From JADFJB01 sp964464595 (GTDB taxonomy: Bacteria; Zhuqueibacterota; JdFR-76; DREG01): 64,000 bases of DNA. The stretch spans positions 1-64,000 of the forward strand of contig CAYXGW010000006.1 in the NCBI GenBank assembly GCA_964464595.1, in the 5' to 3' direction. This document shows positions 31,762 to 41,250 of this stretch, piece after piece (the first letter of the stretch is position 1; every line of letters begins with the position of its first letter). The notes below the pieces were generated by a model, which saw only the letters and a list, made by a program, of their open reading frames with translations, was not told the origin of the DNA and ran no database searches. Both the position numbers and the translations under genes were made by a program.

Positions 31762-34605
31762 ATGCAAAGAAGGGATTTCATCAAAACGATAGGCGTTGCT
31801 TCCACTGCAACTATTGCAACGTCGTGTGGTCTGAATGATAATTCAAATAAATTGATCCCCTACCTGGTGCCGCCTGATGAAGAAATTTTACCGGGAATGT
31901 CAATTTATAGAAGTAGTAGCTGCACAGAATGCCCGGCTGGATGTGGTATCTCGGCGAAAATTAAAGAAAAACTAGTCGATAACAAACATATTCGGGTTCC
32001 GGTAAAATTAGAAGGTATCGATAACCACCCTGTAAACGATGGAGCGTTATGCATCCGTGGGCAATCCTCAATTATGAGGTTATACCATCCGAAACGGCTT
32101 CAAACACCATTAATCAAAGATGAAAATGGAAATTTTGTTGAATCGACATGGGAAGATGCATTTGCCACCATCTCAAGAGAAATAGACTCAACAGAATTAA
32201 CTAACAAAAAAAGTGTTTATCTTTCCAAGCGAAGAACTGGATCTCTTTCGGAACTGGTTGACAGCTTTTGCCGGAGATTGGGAATTGAGAAGCTTCCTGA
32301 ATATGAATTCTATTCACATGCTAATATAAGAGAGGCTAATAAGATTCTCTTTAACCTGGATGAAATTCCCCACTATCGTATTGAAGATTCTGACTTTCTA
32401 TTATGCATTGGCGCAGATCTTTTCGAGACCTTCGTTTCTCCGGTTTCGTTTGCAAAGCAATTCTCTCGTGCAAAAAAAACAGGGAATTTTGAATTTTATC
32501 AAGTTGAACCACATGTTAGTACAACAGGTTATCGGGCAAACCATCGGCTTACTGTCAAACCTGAAAGTGAAGTTTATTTACTGGCTTACTTACTTAGAAA
32601 CCTCGGAAATAATAATAAAAACAGAATTGCAGCTTCGATTTTAAATGAGCTTCCAAATCTATCCCTTGAAGAGTTAGTCGAGAAGACCGGATTGACCGCC
32701 GATCAAATCAGTACTCTTGCACAAAAATTAAGTGATGCAAAAAATCCCCTATTAATTGCCGGTGGTGTTTCAACCAGCAGCAAAAACGGTCTGGATGTAG
32801 CTCTTATCGCAGGACTTATGCAATGGGCCGCCGGAATGATTGGCCCGAGAGTTGATTTTTCTCGGAGTGAGAATTACAGCGGAGTTGGAACACTGAAAGA
32901 TATAGAATATCTTACTTCCAGAATGAATAAAGATGAAATTGGTGTACTCTTTCTCTCTGATGTAGACCCTATTTTATCGTTACCAGCCGGAATTAAATTT
33001 AAAGAGAGTTTAATAAAAGCGACATTCAGAGTAGCTTTTTCTCATTTGCAAAATGAAACTACGAATGAATGTGATGTTGTGCTTCCGTTATCACATTCAT
33101 TGGAATCCTGGGGAGATACGGAACCACGAAAAGGTATTACAAATGTGATTCAGCCGGTTATCGAACCTTTGTATAATACGCATTCCGAAGGTGATATTTT
33201 ACTGGAATTGATGCTGCGAAAAATTGGGGTTTCGGAAGAACCGACTTTCCGGGAATATGTTTTAAAGAAATGGCGCCGGAAGTTTAACCAAGCCGAAATT
33301 AAAGAGTTATTAAGTATTGGTTTCATCGAAGAAAACGTAAATACAAGACGAGTTCGACTAAACATAAATGCAGCTGTTGCATCTATTCGACAATCCAATT
33401 TGTCTGAACCTATTACCGGAACAGTGTTATTTGTGACGCCTTCTCTCAGAACTTATGATGGTCGCAGTCGTGATCTTCCGTTAATTGAAGAAATACCAGA
33501 CCCTCTCAGTGGAGTTTCTTATGGACGATGGATTTCCTATCCATATAAAGCTGGCAAATCGATAAATCTAGCGGATAGAGATGAAATCCAAATCAGTAAT
33601 AGTGATTGGCAGTCCAAGTTACCGGTTAAGCTCCAACCAGGGCTTAACGACAATATTTTGATGGTTCAGCGATACCTCGTAGGAGATGTGCCTTTACAAA
33701 TTACAGAAACAGGGGATTATGTTTGTTATCTTGAAAATGTAACAGTCGAGGAAACGGGAGCTTCAATTGCGTTCCCAATTCTGTCAGGCCAATCGTTAGA
33801 TCATGAGATTGCAGCAAAACGCTACAATTTGCATGGTGGCAAAAAAGAACATAGTCCGGATGAGCATAATGAAGACAATGAGGGCCACGGTGAAGCGCCC
33901 TCGATGTACGAAGCTCATGTCCATAAAAATTATCGCTGGGCCATGTCTATTGATCTTGATCTTTGCACAGGGTGCAACGCATGTGTTGCTGCCTGTTATA
34001 TTGAAAACAATGTTCCTATTGTTGGCGCAGCTGAACATCTAAAGGGTCGCGAAATGTCCTGGATAAGAATTGAAACAAAATATAGCCAGGATGATGACGC
34101 AACCTTTCAACCGATGTTATGCCAGCATTGTGGCAATGCCCCCTGTGAGCCTGTTTGTCCTGTTTATGCCACTTATCATAATGAGGATGGCTTGAATGCC
34201 CAGGTTTACAATCGTTGTGTAGGTACAAGATATTGTGCCAATAACTGTACATACAAGGTTCGAAGATTCAATTGGTTCGATCCTGTCTGGGAAGCACCCC
34301 TCGATCTAATGTTAAATCCTGATATTTTCAATCGAACCAAGGGAATCATGGAAAAATGTACGTTTTGTGTACAAAGGATCAGGACGGCAAAAGATTTTGC
34401 CAAAGATGAGGATCGAAAGGTCACCGATGGTGAAGTTCGCACTGCTTGTGAACAAACATGTCCTGCAGACGCCATTGTTTTTGGAAATCTTCTTGATTCT
34501 GAAAGCCAAGTTGCAAAACTCGCTGCAAGCGGTCGAGGTTATGTAGAGCTGGAAGACTTAAATACTCAACCAGCTGTGACTTATTTAAGAAAATCTGAAT
34601 CTTAA
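31762..34605 (+). CDS. actB: Alternative complex III iron-sulfur subunit ActB (molybdopterin-like plus ferredoxin domain)
   Basis: The 947-residue protein starts with a Tat-like motif (RRDFIK) and a possible lipobox (ATSCG). Residues about 45-700 resemble molybdopterin oxidoreductases; an N-terminal Cys set (CTECPAGC, then Cys in GALCIRGQ) matches the family's Fe4S4 site. Residues about 725-930 are a ferredoxin-type domain with CTGCNACVAAC, CQHCGNAPCEPVCP, CVGTRYCANNC and CTFCVQR/ACEQTCP sets, enough for four clusters. In known complexes ActB takes electrons from quinol sites in ActC/ActF and carries no molybdenum. A His-rich linker lies near residues 690-720. Confidence 0.92.
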   Translation: MQRRDFIKTIGVASTATIATSCGLNDNSNKLIPYLVPPDEEILPGMSIYRSSSCTECPAGCGISAKIKEKLVDNKHIRVPVKLEGIDNHPVNDGALCIRGQSSIMRLYHPKRLQTPLIKDENGNFVESTWEDAFATISREIDSTELTNKKSVYLSKRRTGSLSELVDSFCRRLGIEKLPEYEFYSHANIREANKILFNLDEIPHYRIEDSDFLLCIGADLFETFVSPVSFAKQFSRAKKTGNFEFYQVEPHVSTTGYRANHRLTVKPESEVYLLAYLLRNLGNNNKNRIAASILNELPNLSLEELVEKTGLTADQISTLAQKLSDAKNPLLIAGGVSTSSKNGLDVALIAGLMQWAAGMIGPRVDFSRSENYSGVGTLKDIEYLTSRMNKDEIGVLFLSDVDPILSLPAGIKFKESLIKATFRVAFSHLQNETTNECDVVLPLSHSLESWGDTEPRKGITNVIQPVIEPLYNTHSEGDILLELMLRKIGVSEEPTFREYVLKKWRRKFNQAEIKELLSIGFIEENVNTRRVRLNINAAVASIRQSNLSEPITGTVLFVTPSLRTYDGRSRDLPLIEEIPDPLSGVSYGRWISYPYKAGKSINLADRDEIQISNSDWQSKLPVKLQPGLNDNILMVQRYLVGDVPLQITETGDYVCYLENVTVEETGASIAFPILSGQSLDHEIAAKRYNLHGGKKEHSPDEHNEDNEGHGEAPSMYEAHVHKNYRWAMSIDLDLCTGCNACVAACYIENNVPIVGAAEHLKGREMSWIRIETKYSQDDDATFQPMLCQHCGNAPCEPVCPVYATYHNEDGLNAQVYNRCVGTRYCANNCTYKVRRFNWFDPVWEAPLDLMLNPDIFNRTKGIMEKCTFCVQRIRTAKDFAKDEDRKVTDGEVRTACEQTCPADAIVFGNLLDSESQVAKLAASGRGYVELEDLNTQPAVTYLRKSES

Positions 34606-34627
34606 CTTAATATGGAATGATTGCTCG

Positions 34628-35959
34628 ATGAGTAGTGAAACATTGACTTATAAAAGGATTAACGAATCCGTAATAGGCACACTTGACCCGCCGAAATTGC
34701 CATACTATGGTTTGATTGCAACATTTATCACGATGGTGTTGATCGGAGCGGGTTGTTGGGCTTATCAAATCTACATGGGAATGGGAGTGGCCAATATTAA
34801 CAACCCGGTTGGCTGGGGAGTTTACATCACTGATTTTGTTTTTTGGGTTGGTATTGCGCACTCAGGAACTCTCATTTCAGCGGTTCTGTTTTTGTTTCGA
34901 GCCAGATGGAGAACCTCGATTTATCGCAGTGCTGAAGCGATGACAGTTTTTGCGGTGCTTACTGCGGGATTATTTCCGCTCATTCACCTGGGTCGAGTTT
35001 GGTTCGCTTATTGGTTATTTCCATATCCCAATCAACGATTTTTGTGGCCAAATTTTAAATCCCCCTTGATTTGGGATGTCTTAGCAGTTAGCACTTATTT
35101 AACAGTTAGTGCATTGTTTTTCTTTATCGGATTGCTGCCCGATATTGCGGCTGTTAGAGATTCAGCAAAAGGTGTTCGAAAGAAAATCTATGGTATTTTA
35201 TCACTTGGTTGGCAAGGAAGCCATAGGCTATGGCATCACTACGGAAGTGCATACCTTTTCTTCGCAGGGCTTGCGACGCCATTGGTTATCTCAGTACATA
35301 GTGTTGTATCCTGGGATTTTGCAATGTCTATTGTCCCAGGCTGGCATAGTACTATTTTTGCTCCTTATTTTGTTGCCGGTGCAATCCATTCTGGGCTTGC
35401 TATGGTCATTATGCTTCTAATTCCAATTAGGAAGGTGTTTAACATTGAGCACTTGATTACCATGTTAGACCTGGAAACCATGGCTAAAATGATTATATTC
35501 ACCGGCTCGATTGTTGGTTATGCTTACGGAGTGGAATTCTTTATAGCCTGGTATAGCGGCAATGAATTCGAATATGAAATATTTCGGTGGCGGGCAACCG
35601 GACATTATGCACCTGAATATTGGACAATGGTCATTTGTAATGCGGTCATTCCGTTACTTTTCTTTTTTAAGAAAATTCGCACCAATTTAATAACTCTTTT
35701 GATTATTAGTATATGTGTCAACATTGGCATGTGGTTTGAGCGCTATGTCATCATTGTAACTTCTTTAGCACATGAGTATATTCCATATGGATGGGGCAAT
35801 TATTCGCCATCACTTATAGAATGGGGAATCACGTTAGGCTCATTCGGATGGTTTTTTATGTTTTTCTTTTCATTCATTAAATTATTGCCATCTGTTTCTA
35901 TTATGGAAATGAAAGAGTTGATACCCCCTCCTTTAAGAAATCGAGGTAACAATCAATGA
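34628..35959 (+). CDS. actC: Alternative complex III membrane subunit ActC (NrfD-like)
   Basis: The 443-residue protein has about ten hydrophobic helices and belongs to the NrfD/PsrC family of quinol-interacting subunits. The early segment WGVYITDFVFWVGIAHSGTLIS and HLGRVW are typical of ActC, where a quinol site is proposed. It follows ActB by 22 bases; its stop overlaps the next start by four bases (ATGA), so translation is coupled. It works with ActF as the membrane core. Confidence 0.92.
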   Translation: MSSETLTYKRINESVIGTLDPPKLPYYGLIATFITMVLIGAGCWAYQIYMGMGVANINNPVGWGVYITDFVFWVGIAHSGTLISAVLFLFRARWRTSIYRSAEAMTVFAVLTAGLFPLIHLGRVWFAYWLFPYPNQRFLWPNFKSPLIWDVLAVSTYLTVSALFFFIGLLPDIAAVRDSAKGVRKKIYGILSLGWQGSHRLWHHYGSAYLFFAGLATPLVISVHSVVSWDFAMSIVPGWHSTIFAPYFVAGAIHSGLAMVIMLLIPIRKVFNIEHLITMLDLETMAKMIIFTGSIVGYAYGVEFFIAWYSGNEFEYEIFRWRATGHYAPEYWTMVICNAVIPLLFFFKKIRTNLITLLIISICVNIGMWFERYVIIVTSLAHEYIPYGWGNYSPSLIEWGITLGSFGWFFMFFFSFIKLLPSVSIMEMKELIPPPLRNRGNNQ

Positions 35960-36459
35960 AAAATGTCTCTCTTGTAGGAGTTTATTCATATTTGGATGAT
36001 GTACTTGATGGCATTAAAAAAGTTAAAGAAAAGCTGCCGGAAAGAATGGTGGTTTATTCGCCAATACCAAATCACCATATTGATGCAGCGATGGAAAAGA
36101 CAATCAGCAGAGTGAGATATTTTACCTTGTTTGGCGCTTTTAGTGGTTGTACCGGCGGGTTTGCACTTGCCATTTGGAGTTCATTAAAATATGGCTTAAT
36201 AACAGGTGGCAAACAACCCGTGGAGATTACACCATTTGTTGTAGTAGGCTTTGAAATGGCAATTCTGTTAGGGGTTATATGTACTTTAATCGGTTTAGTA
36301 TTTATGAACCACATAAGCAGTTATAGAATTAAGAACACTTACGACGAAAGATTTTCGAATGATAAATTCGGAATTGCCTTAACAGTTCCGGAATCTGAAA
36401 AAGAAGATTATGAAAGAATTTTGAATGCAACTGGTGCGGAGGAGGTAAATGTTCGATAA
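35956..36459 (+). CDS. actD: Alternative complex III subunit ActD (DUF3341)
   Basis: The 167-residue protein matches DUF3341: a ferredoxin-like soluble N-terminus (SYLDDVLDGIKKVKE, YSPIPNHHIDAAM), two membrane helices (about 52-72 and 92-115) and a soluble C-terminal strand. It has no cofactor motif. Its start overlaps the ActC stop and its end overlaps the ActF start by 11 bases, so all three are translated together. No ActE gene is found between ActD and ActF, where it often lies. Confidence 0.9.
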   Translation: MKNVSLVGVYSYLDDVLDGIKKVKEKLPERMVVYSPIPNHHIDAAMEKTISRVRYFTLFGAFSGCTGGFALAIWSSLKYGLITGGKQPVEITPFVVVGFEMAILLGVICTLIGLVFMNHISSYRIKNTYDERFSNDKFGIALTVPESEKEDYERILNATGAEEVNVR

Positions 36460-37672
36460 GGAAAATCTATTTGCTGATGCTACCGCACATCAAGCAAAAG
36501 GGATTTCATCAAAATGGCGTATGATCTTTGCTTTGCTGGCAGTTTTGGGCGTGGTTGGTTTTATTATGGGTATAATGAGTGAAAGTCCTGAACGTGCCTG
36601 GCAGGTTTACCTTGTTAACTTTCTCTACTTTACAGGCTTGGCACAAGGAATGGTTATTTTCGCCGCAATACTTCAAATTGCAAATGCCAGATGGGGCAGG
36701 GTTTTAAAACGCCTGGCAGAACTTGGCGCTTATTTCCTACCGTTATCTTTGGTTTTCCTCATCATATTATATTTTGGCAGATTGCATCTGTTTTCCTGGA
36801 TCGAACATCCGGTACCCATTCCCCAAAAGCAAGCCTGGCTTCAATTTCCCTTTTTATTCACGAGAGATTTTATTGGGTTTCTCATTTTAGCAGTACTTAG
36901 TTTCGCTTTCTTGAAGTTGTCAACCAGTGCCGATGGGAAAAATGATATTGAAATGGGTAAATCAGCATTTGCAAAATCAACCAAACTTGCCCCAGCCATT
37001 GTTATTAGTTACGCTTTGATTTATTCGCTTATTGCGTTCGATTTGATTATGTCTTTAGACCCACACTGGTATAGTAACATGTTTGGTGGATATTATTTCA
37101 TAACAACATTTTTAAGCGCTCTGTGCTGTTTAATGGTTATATCAGTTTTATTGAAAAAATATTTTGGTATGGATCCTTATATTACGTCTGAACACACCTT
37201 TGATCTTGGTAAACTTATGTTTGGATTTACCGTAATGTCGGGTTATTTATTTTGGTCTCAATTCCTGCCAATTTGGTATGGCAATCTTCCCGAAGAAACC
37301 GTATTTGTCATTTTACGGGTTCGAACGGAGCCATGGAGCTACTTAGCTAAATTTGTTTTCGCTTTCGGATTTATAATACCTTTTGTTTTATTACTCAGTC
37401 GAAACCTCAAGAGAAAACCAAATTTAATTATTACAATTGCTTTTATTATATTAATTGGGCTATGGGGTGAAAGATTTTTACTAATTGCCCCTTCCATTTG
37501 GCATGGCCATTCAATCCCAATTGGAATTTTCGAAATCCTAATCACCTTTGGTTTTGTGGGAATATTTGGATTGGTGTATTTGTTTGCACTTCAAAGACAT
37601 CCTATTATGCCAGTGAACGATCCTTATCTTCACGAACATTTGCAAGGTTATCCAGAGCATTACTCAGCATAG
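36449..37672 (+). CDS. actF: Alternative complex III membrane subunit ActF (NrfD-like)
   Basis: The 407-residue protein has about ten helices and is the second NrfD-like subunit of the complex, with segments such as WQVYLVNFLYFTGLAQGMV and DLIMSLDPHWYSNMFGGYYF that are typical of ActF. It pairs with ActC to form the membrane core. It begins inside the end of actD; GGAGG lies just before the ATG. A YceI gene follows after 53 bases. Confidence 0.92.
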   Translation: MFDKENLFADATAHQAKGISSKWRMIFALLAVLGVVGFIMGIMSESPERAWQVYLVNFLYFTGLAQGMVIFAAILQIANARWGRVLKRLAELGAYFLPLSLVFLIILYFGRLHLFSWIEHPVPIPQKQAWLQFPFLFTRDFIGFLILAVLSFAFLKLSTSADGKNDIEMGKSAFAKSTKLAPAIVISYALIYSLIAFDLIMSLDPHWYSNMFGGYYFITTFLSALCCLMVISVLLKKYFGMDPYITSEHTFDLGKLMFGFTVMSGYLFWSQFLPIWYGNLPEETVFVILRVRTEPWSYLAKFVFAFGFIIPFVLLLSRNLKRKPNLIITIAFIILIGLWGERFLLIAPSIWHGHSIPIGIFEILITFGFVGIFGLVYLFALQRHPIMPVNDPYLHEHLQGYPEHYSA

Positions 37673-37725
37673 TACAATTCTCTCAAATTACGAGTCTAAT
37701 ACCATCATTAATTAAGGAGAAAACT

Positions 37726-38325
37726 ATGGGAAGAAGATTGTTAGTTTTACCTGTATTATTCACAATTTTGTTTACAGGATTGGTTTTTGGAGGTGACAAA
37801 TACAACATCGATAAAGCTCATACGAATGTGCTTTTTTCTGTTAAGCACATGGTTATCTCTACAGTGCAAGGTAGATTTAACCAGTTCGAAGGCTCAATAA
37901 ATTACGATGAAAACGATATGATGCAGTTTACAGCTGAGGGTAAGATATTTGTGAAAAGCATTGACACTAATAATGAAAGGCGGGATAATGACCTTCGCAG
38001 TGACGGTTTTTTTGATGCTGAGAAATATCCCGAGATCTTATTCAAAACCACTAAAGTTGAAAAGCGCGATGACAGTTATGTGGCAATTGGTACCTTAACG
38101 ATGAAGGATGTTACCAAAGAAGTGGAAATTCCCTTCGAAGTTATGGGGAAAATACCTACTCGCCGTGGAGGCTTTAAAATAGGTGTACATGCTACGTTGG
38201 AAATCAACCGCAAAGATTTCAATGTTAAGTGGCACAGAACCCTGGACGGCGGTGGGTTGGTTGTTAGTGATATGGTAAAAATTGAGTTAAATATCGAAGC
38301 TAATTATAGGCCTCCGCAGGAGTAA
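37726..38325 (+). CDS. YceI-family periplasmic lipid-binding protein
   Basis: From ATG 37726 (AAGGAG upstream) the product has 199 residues: a signal peptide (about 1-22), then YNIDKAHTNVLFSVKHMVISTVQGRFNQFEG, which is the classic YceI start, and the beta-barrel motifs DNDLRSDGFFDAEKYPEI and KDFNVKW. YceI proteins are lipocalin-like and bind isoprenoid or quinone-like lipids. Placement directly after the complex III genes fits a role with quinones, but this is inference. An upstream in-frame ATG (37498) lies inside actF and is rejected. Confidence 0.92.
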   Translation: MGRRLLVLPVLFTILFTGLVFGGDKYNIDKAHTNVLFSVKHMVISTVQGRFNQFEGSINYDENDMMQFTAEGKIFVKSIDTNNERRDNDLRSDGFFDAEKYPEILFKTTKVEKRDDSYVAIGTLTMKDVTKEVEIPFEVMGKIPTRRGGFKIGVHATLEINRKDFNVKWHRTLDGGGLVVSDMVKIELNIEANYRPPQE

Positions 38326-38351
38326 TAATACGAATAATTAGTTGATTTAGA

Positions 38352-38387
38352 AAAGGCAGGAACACAAATTGTTTCTGCCTTTTTTTA
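38352..38387 (+). terminator. Intrinsic terminator of the respiratory operon
   Basis: GGCAGGAACA (38355-38364) pairs with TGTTTCTGCC (38370-38379), allowing one G-T pair, with a 5-base loop, followed by a run of seven T. This is a strong rho-independent terminator 30 bases after the YceI stop and separates the respiratory operon from the polysaccharide cluster. Confidence 0.9.
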
Positions 38388-38443
38388 TTTGTAATTACTA
38401 TCTATTATATTTTTTATATCCCAATTTTTATAAGTTTATCTCT

Positions 38444-39688
38444 ATGAGATTTTTGAAGAGTTTTTCGATTACATTGTCCGCTCAAGGTATTGCTCGAGTT
38501 GCTGGTTTCATCAATGGTATCCTCATCGCGCGATATTTAGGGCCTGAAGGTCGTGGAGAATATGCCATGATTTACAACTTTATAATAACGATTTTAGTCG
38601 TTATTTTTGGGGAGGGATTATACCGGACTACAGTCTATTTAACTGGTAAAGATCCATCTGAAAAAAACTTAAAGGGTATCAGTTCAAATTTATTTTTATA
38701 TATTTTTTTAGTTTTAGTAATCCTAATAATGATTTTATTCTTACCACAAAAGTGGTTTGAAATAGTATTACCAGATGTTCACCATGAGTTCGTTTATTTT
38801 GGGTTTGCCATTGCCTTTTTTTCCATCATACTTCGACAGTTTCACGGTATATACCAGGGTATGCAAAAATTTTGGCATTACAACCTTTTAATCACATTGC
38901 CAATCATTCTTTATCTGCTCTTTAATGGATCTGTTTTATTGACAACATTCAATCTTACTCTGAGGCAAATTATTACCTGTTTTCTTTTTGCTCAGCTAAT
39001 AACGTTGTCGTTTGCTTTTGTATATTACCGCCGTGAACATGAATTGACTCTGCCCCAAAATTTTAAAAGCTTGTTCAAAAACTTGGATATGAATATAAGG
39101 GCAACCATTGCTTATTTAATGATCTTTCTTTTATTAAAAACGAGTCTTTATTTTACAAATTTAATCCTTGGTTTGGAGCAAGCTGGATTATATGTTATCG
39201 CTTTGGGAATTCTTAATATGATTCAACTAATACCGAATATTGTTGGAACAGTATTATTTCCAAAGGTGTCGGCATTAAATGCAAATGATAAGTTAAAGTT
39301 GACCAATAAAGCTGCTATTTACACGCTTGCAATGTTAATTGTCATAGTAGTCATAGTACTGCTAATCGGTCAAAAAGCGATTGGCCTGATCTATTCAGAC
39401 CAATATTTTGCATCATACAAACCCCTTATCTGGTTGCTTCCGGGAATTATTGCATTTGGAATTGGCGCTATTTATAATTCATCCCTTTGGGGTAGTGGAT
39501 TCCCATGGATAACAACCATTAGTCCATTAGTAGCATTAATTGTGAATATTATGGGCTGTCTTTGGCTTATTCCGTTAAATGGGATTGTCGGAGCAGCACA
39601 AGCGACGTCCATTTCTTTTATTGTATTTGCAATGATTACATTAGGATACGTCTTTTTTGATGGTCGGAAAATTAAAATCTTAGCGTAA
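38444..39688 (+). CDS. Polysaccharide flippase, Wzx/MATE-like (first of two)
   Basis: The 414-residue protein (ATG 38444) has 12 or so hydrophobic helices and the N-terminal signature SAQGIARVAGFINGILIARYLGPEGRGEY of polysaccharide-biosynthesis flippases (Wzx family), which move lipid-linked sugar units across the inner membrane. An earlier in-frame ATG at 38369 lies inside the terminator and is rejected. A second flippase occurs at 46043, so the cluster may export two kinds of glycan or one copy may serve another pathway. Confidence 0.85.
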   Translation: MRFLKSFSITLSAQGIARVAGFINGILIARYLGPEGRGEYAMIYNFIITILVVIFGEGLYRTTVYLTGKDPSEKNLKGISSNLFLYIFLVLVILIMILFLPQKWFEIVLPDVHHEFVYFGFAIAFFSIILRQFHGIYQGMQKFWHYNLLITLPIILYLLFNGSVLLTTFNLTLRQIITCFLFAQLITLSFAFVYYRREHELTLPQNFKSLFKNLDMNIRATIAYLMIFLLLKTSLYFTNLILGLEQAGLYVIALGILNMIQLIPNIVGTVLFPKVSALNANDKLKLTNKAAIYTLAMLIVIVVIVLLIGQKAIGLIYSDQYFASYKPLIWLLPGIIAFGIGAIYNSSLWGSGFPWITTISPLVALIVNIMGCLWLIPLNGIVGAAQATSISFIVFAMITLGYVFFDGRKIKILA

Positions 39689-39696
39689 ATATCTAA

Positions 39697-39898
39697 ATGT
39701 GTAGAATTGCAGGAATTGTTAACCGGGAAAACTTCCGATAGATATTGAAGCGCTAGAGCAAATGGGCGAATCTATGGAACGCCGCGGCTCTGATGATGAT
39801 GGCATTCAAGTCGGTCCAGGTTGGGTTTAGTCTACCGTCGTTTAAGTATCATTGATTTGTCCAAAGCCGGGCGTCAACCAATGACTACTGAAGATTGA
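39697..39898 (+). pseudogene. asnB: Decayed N-terminal fragment of asparagine synthetase (AsnB)
   Basis: Across two frames the sequence reads MCRIAGIVNREN, then DIEALEQMGESMERRGSDDDG, then GLVYRRLSIIDLSKAGRQPMTTED followed by a stop. This is the glutaminase (class II amidotransferase) domain of glutamine-dependent asparagine synthetases, starting at the nucleophile Cys2. It is broken by at least two frameshifts, is missing internal sequence and lacks the whole synthetase domain. Such AsnB paralogues are frequent in polysaccharide clusters. It is a clear relic. Confidence 0.85.
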
Positions 39899-40212
39899 AC
39901 AAACTAGTTGGTTTAATTTCTTTGGAATCTTGCAATATTTGAGTTAAGGTTTAAAAAAAGCAGATTCTAATTGATCATCCCATAGAAATAAGATCAAGTT
40001 GCTTTTAGAAAGCAATCATTATATATTAAAAAAGTCCTTTTGAGTAACTTAGTAACAACCAAAAATCAAATTATTTATGGCAATAATAATCGATGTTTTT
40101 GTAAAGAAAATAAAAGTTATGAAAATTAATGTGATCGAGTTTCTTGGGCTAAAGTGCTTGCAATTGAATAAGCGTAGAAATTTTTTATAAAACTGGAGGA
40201 ACTCCAAAATAT
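39899..40212. other. Non-coding gap with a small hairpin
   Basis: No gene was found. TTGCTTT/AAAGCAA (39999-40015) is a perfect 7-base hairpin without a T-run. The rest is AT-rich. The rmlB gene follows with ACTGGAGGAACTCC; GGAG near 40195-40200 is its ribosome-binding site. Confidence 0.4.
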
Positions 40213-41217
40213 ATGAAAACTTATCTGGTAACAGGTGGAGCAGGTTTTATTGGAAGTAATTTTGTCCATTATTTACTCAATAAAGAAGATGACATTTATA
40301 TTCTTAATTTAGACAAACTTACCTATGCCGGTAATCTCGATAATTTAAGAAATATTGAGAGTGATAGTCGCCATGAATTCATCAAAGGGGATATCTGCGT
40401 TCCTGAGATTGTGAATCCATTGGTCCGTGATGCAAATATCATTGTAAACTTCGCCGCCGAAAGCCATGTGGATCGTTCTATTGGTCAACCGGATGATTTC
40501 ATTCGTACAGACGTGTATGGCACATTTGTATTGCTGGAAGCGGCAAGGGAATTCGGTGTCGAGAAATTTGTCCAAATCAGTACAGATGAAGTTTATGGCA
40601 GTACGCTTGGAGAATCATTTAAAGAAACCGATCCCCTCATGCCTTCAAGCCCGTATTCTGCATCAAAAGCCGGTGCTGACCGATTAGCCTATTCGTACCA
40701 GGTTACGTATGATATTCCGGTTCTTATTACCCGATGCTCTAATAATTATGGCCCATATCAGCACCCGGAAAAATTGATTCCTCTTTTTGTAACCAATGCA
40801 CTGGAAAATCAAAATTTGCCGATTTATGGCGATGGCAAAAATGTGCGTGATTGGATTTACGTTGAGGACCATTGCAGCGCAATTGATGTAGTGATTCGAG
40901 AAGGAAAAAACGGGGAAGTTTATAACATTGGCTCCGGAAATGAAAAGACCAACCTGGATATTACATATTTTATTTTGAATCAAACCGGTAAATCTAAAGA
41001 ATTGATGACTTATGTAACTGATCGATTAGGACATGATCGGCGATATTCTTTGAATTGGGAGAAGCTAAAGCAATTGGGCTGGAAACCTGAGCATGAACTA
41101 AACCAGGGTTTGAGAGAGACAGTGAAATGGTATGAAGAGAATCGCTGGTGGTGGGAAAAAATTAAAAGTGGTGAATACATGGATTATTATAAAAATCATT
41201 ATAATTTGTCCAGTTGA
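40213..41217 (+). CDS. rmlB: dTDP-glucose 4,6-dehydratase
   Basis: The 334-residue enzyme converts dTDP-glucose to dTDP-4-keto-6-deoxyglucose. It has the Rossmann NAD motif GGAGFIGSNF (8-17), the catalytic region STDEVYGS and the YSASKAG motif (Tyr-x3-Lys), plus RCSNNYGPYQHPEKLIP characteristic of RmlB. The partners rmlA, rmlC and rmlD are not in this window. It heads a run of polysaccharide genes on one strand. Confidence 0.94.
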   Translation: MKTYLVTGGAGFIGSNFVHYLLNKEDDIYILNLDKLTYAGNLDNLRNIESDSRHEFIKGDICVPEIVNPLVRDANIIVNFAAESHVDRSIGQPDDFIRTDVYGTFVLLEAAREFGVEKFVQISTDEVYGSTLGESFKETDPLMPSSPYSASKAGADRLAYSYQVTYDIPVLITRCSNNYGPYQHPEKLIPLFVTNALENQNLPIYGDGKNVRDWIYVEDHCSAIDVVIREGKNGEVYNIGSGNEKTNLDITYFILNQTGKSKELMTYVTDRLGHDRRYSLNWEKLKQLGWKPEHELNQGLRETVKWYEENRWWWEKIKSGEYMDYYKNHYNLSS

Positions 41218-41250
41218 CGGAATAATATAAATTGTAAATAGAAGGTTATT

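Noticed and set aside
37498..37725. A longer N-terminus for the YceI protein
   Set aside because: The extension lies inside actF in another frame, whereas ATG 37726 has AAGGAG and starts a normal signal peptide.
38369..38443. A longer N-terminus for the first flippase
   Set aside because: The upstream ATG lies inside the terminator hairpin; ATG 38444 starts the conserved flippase sequence.
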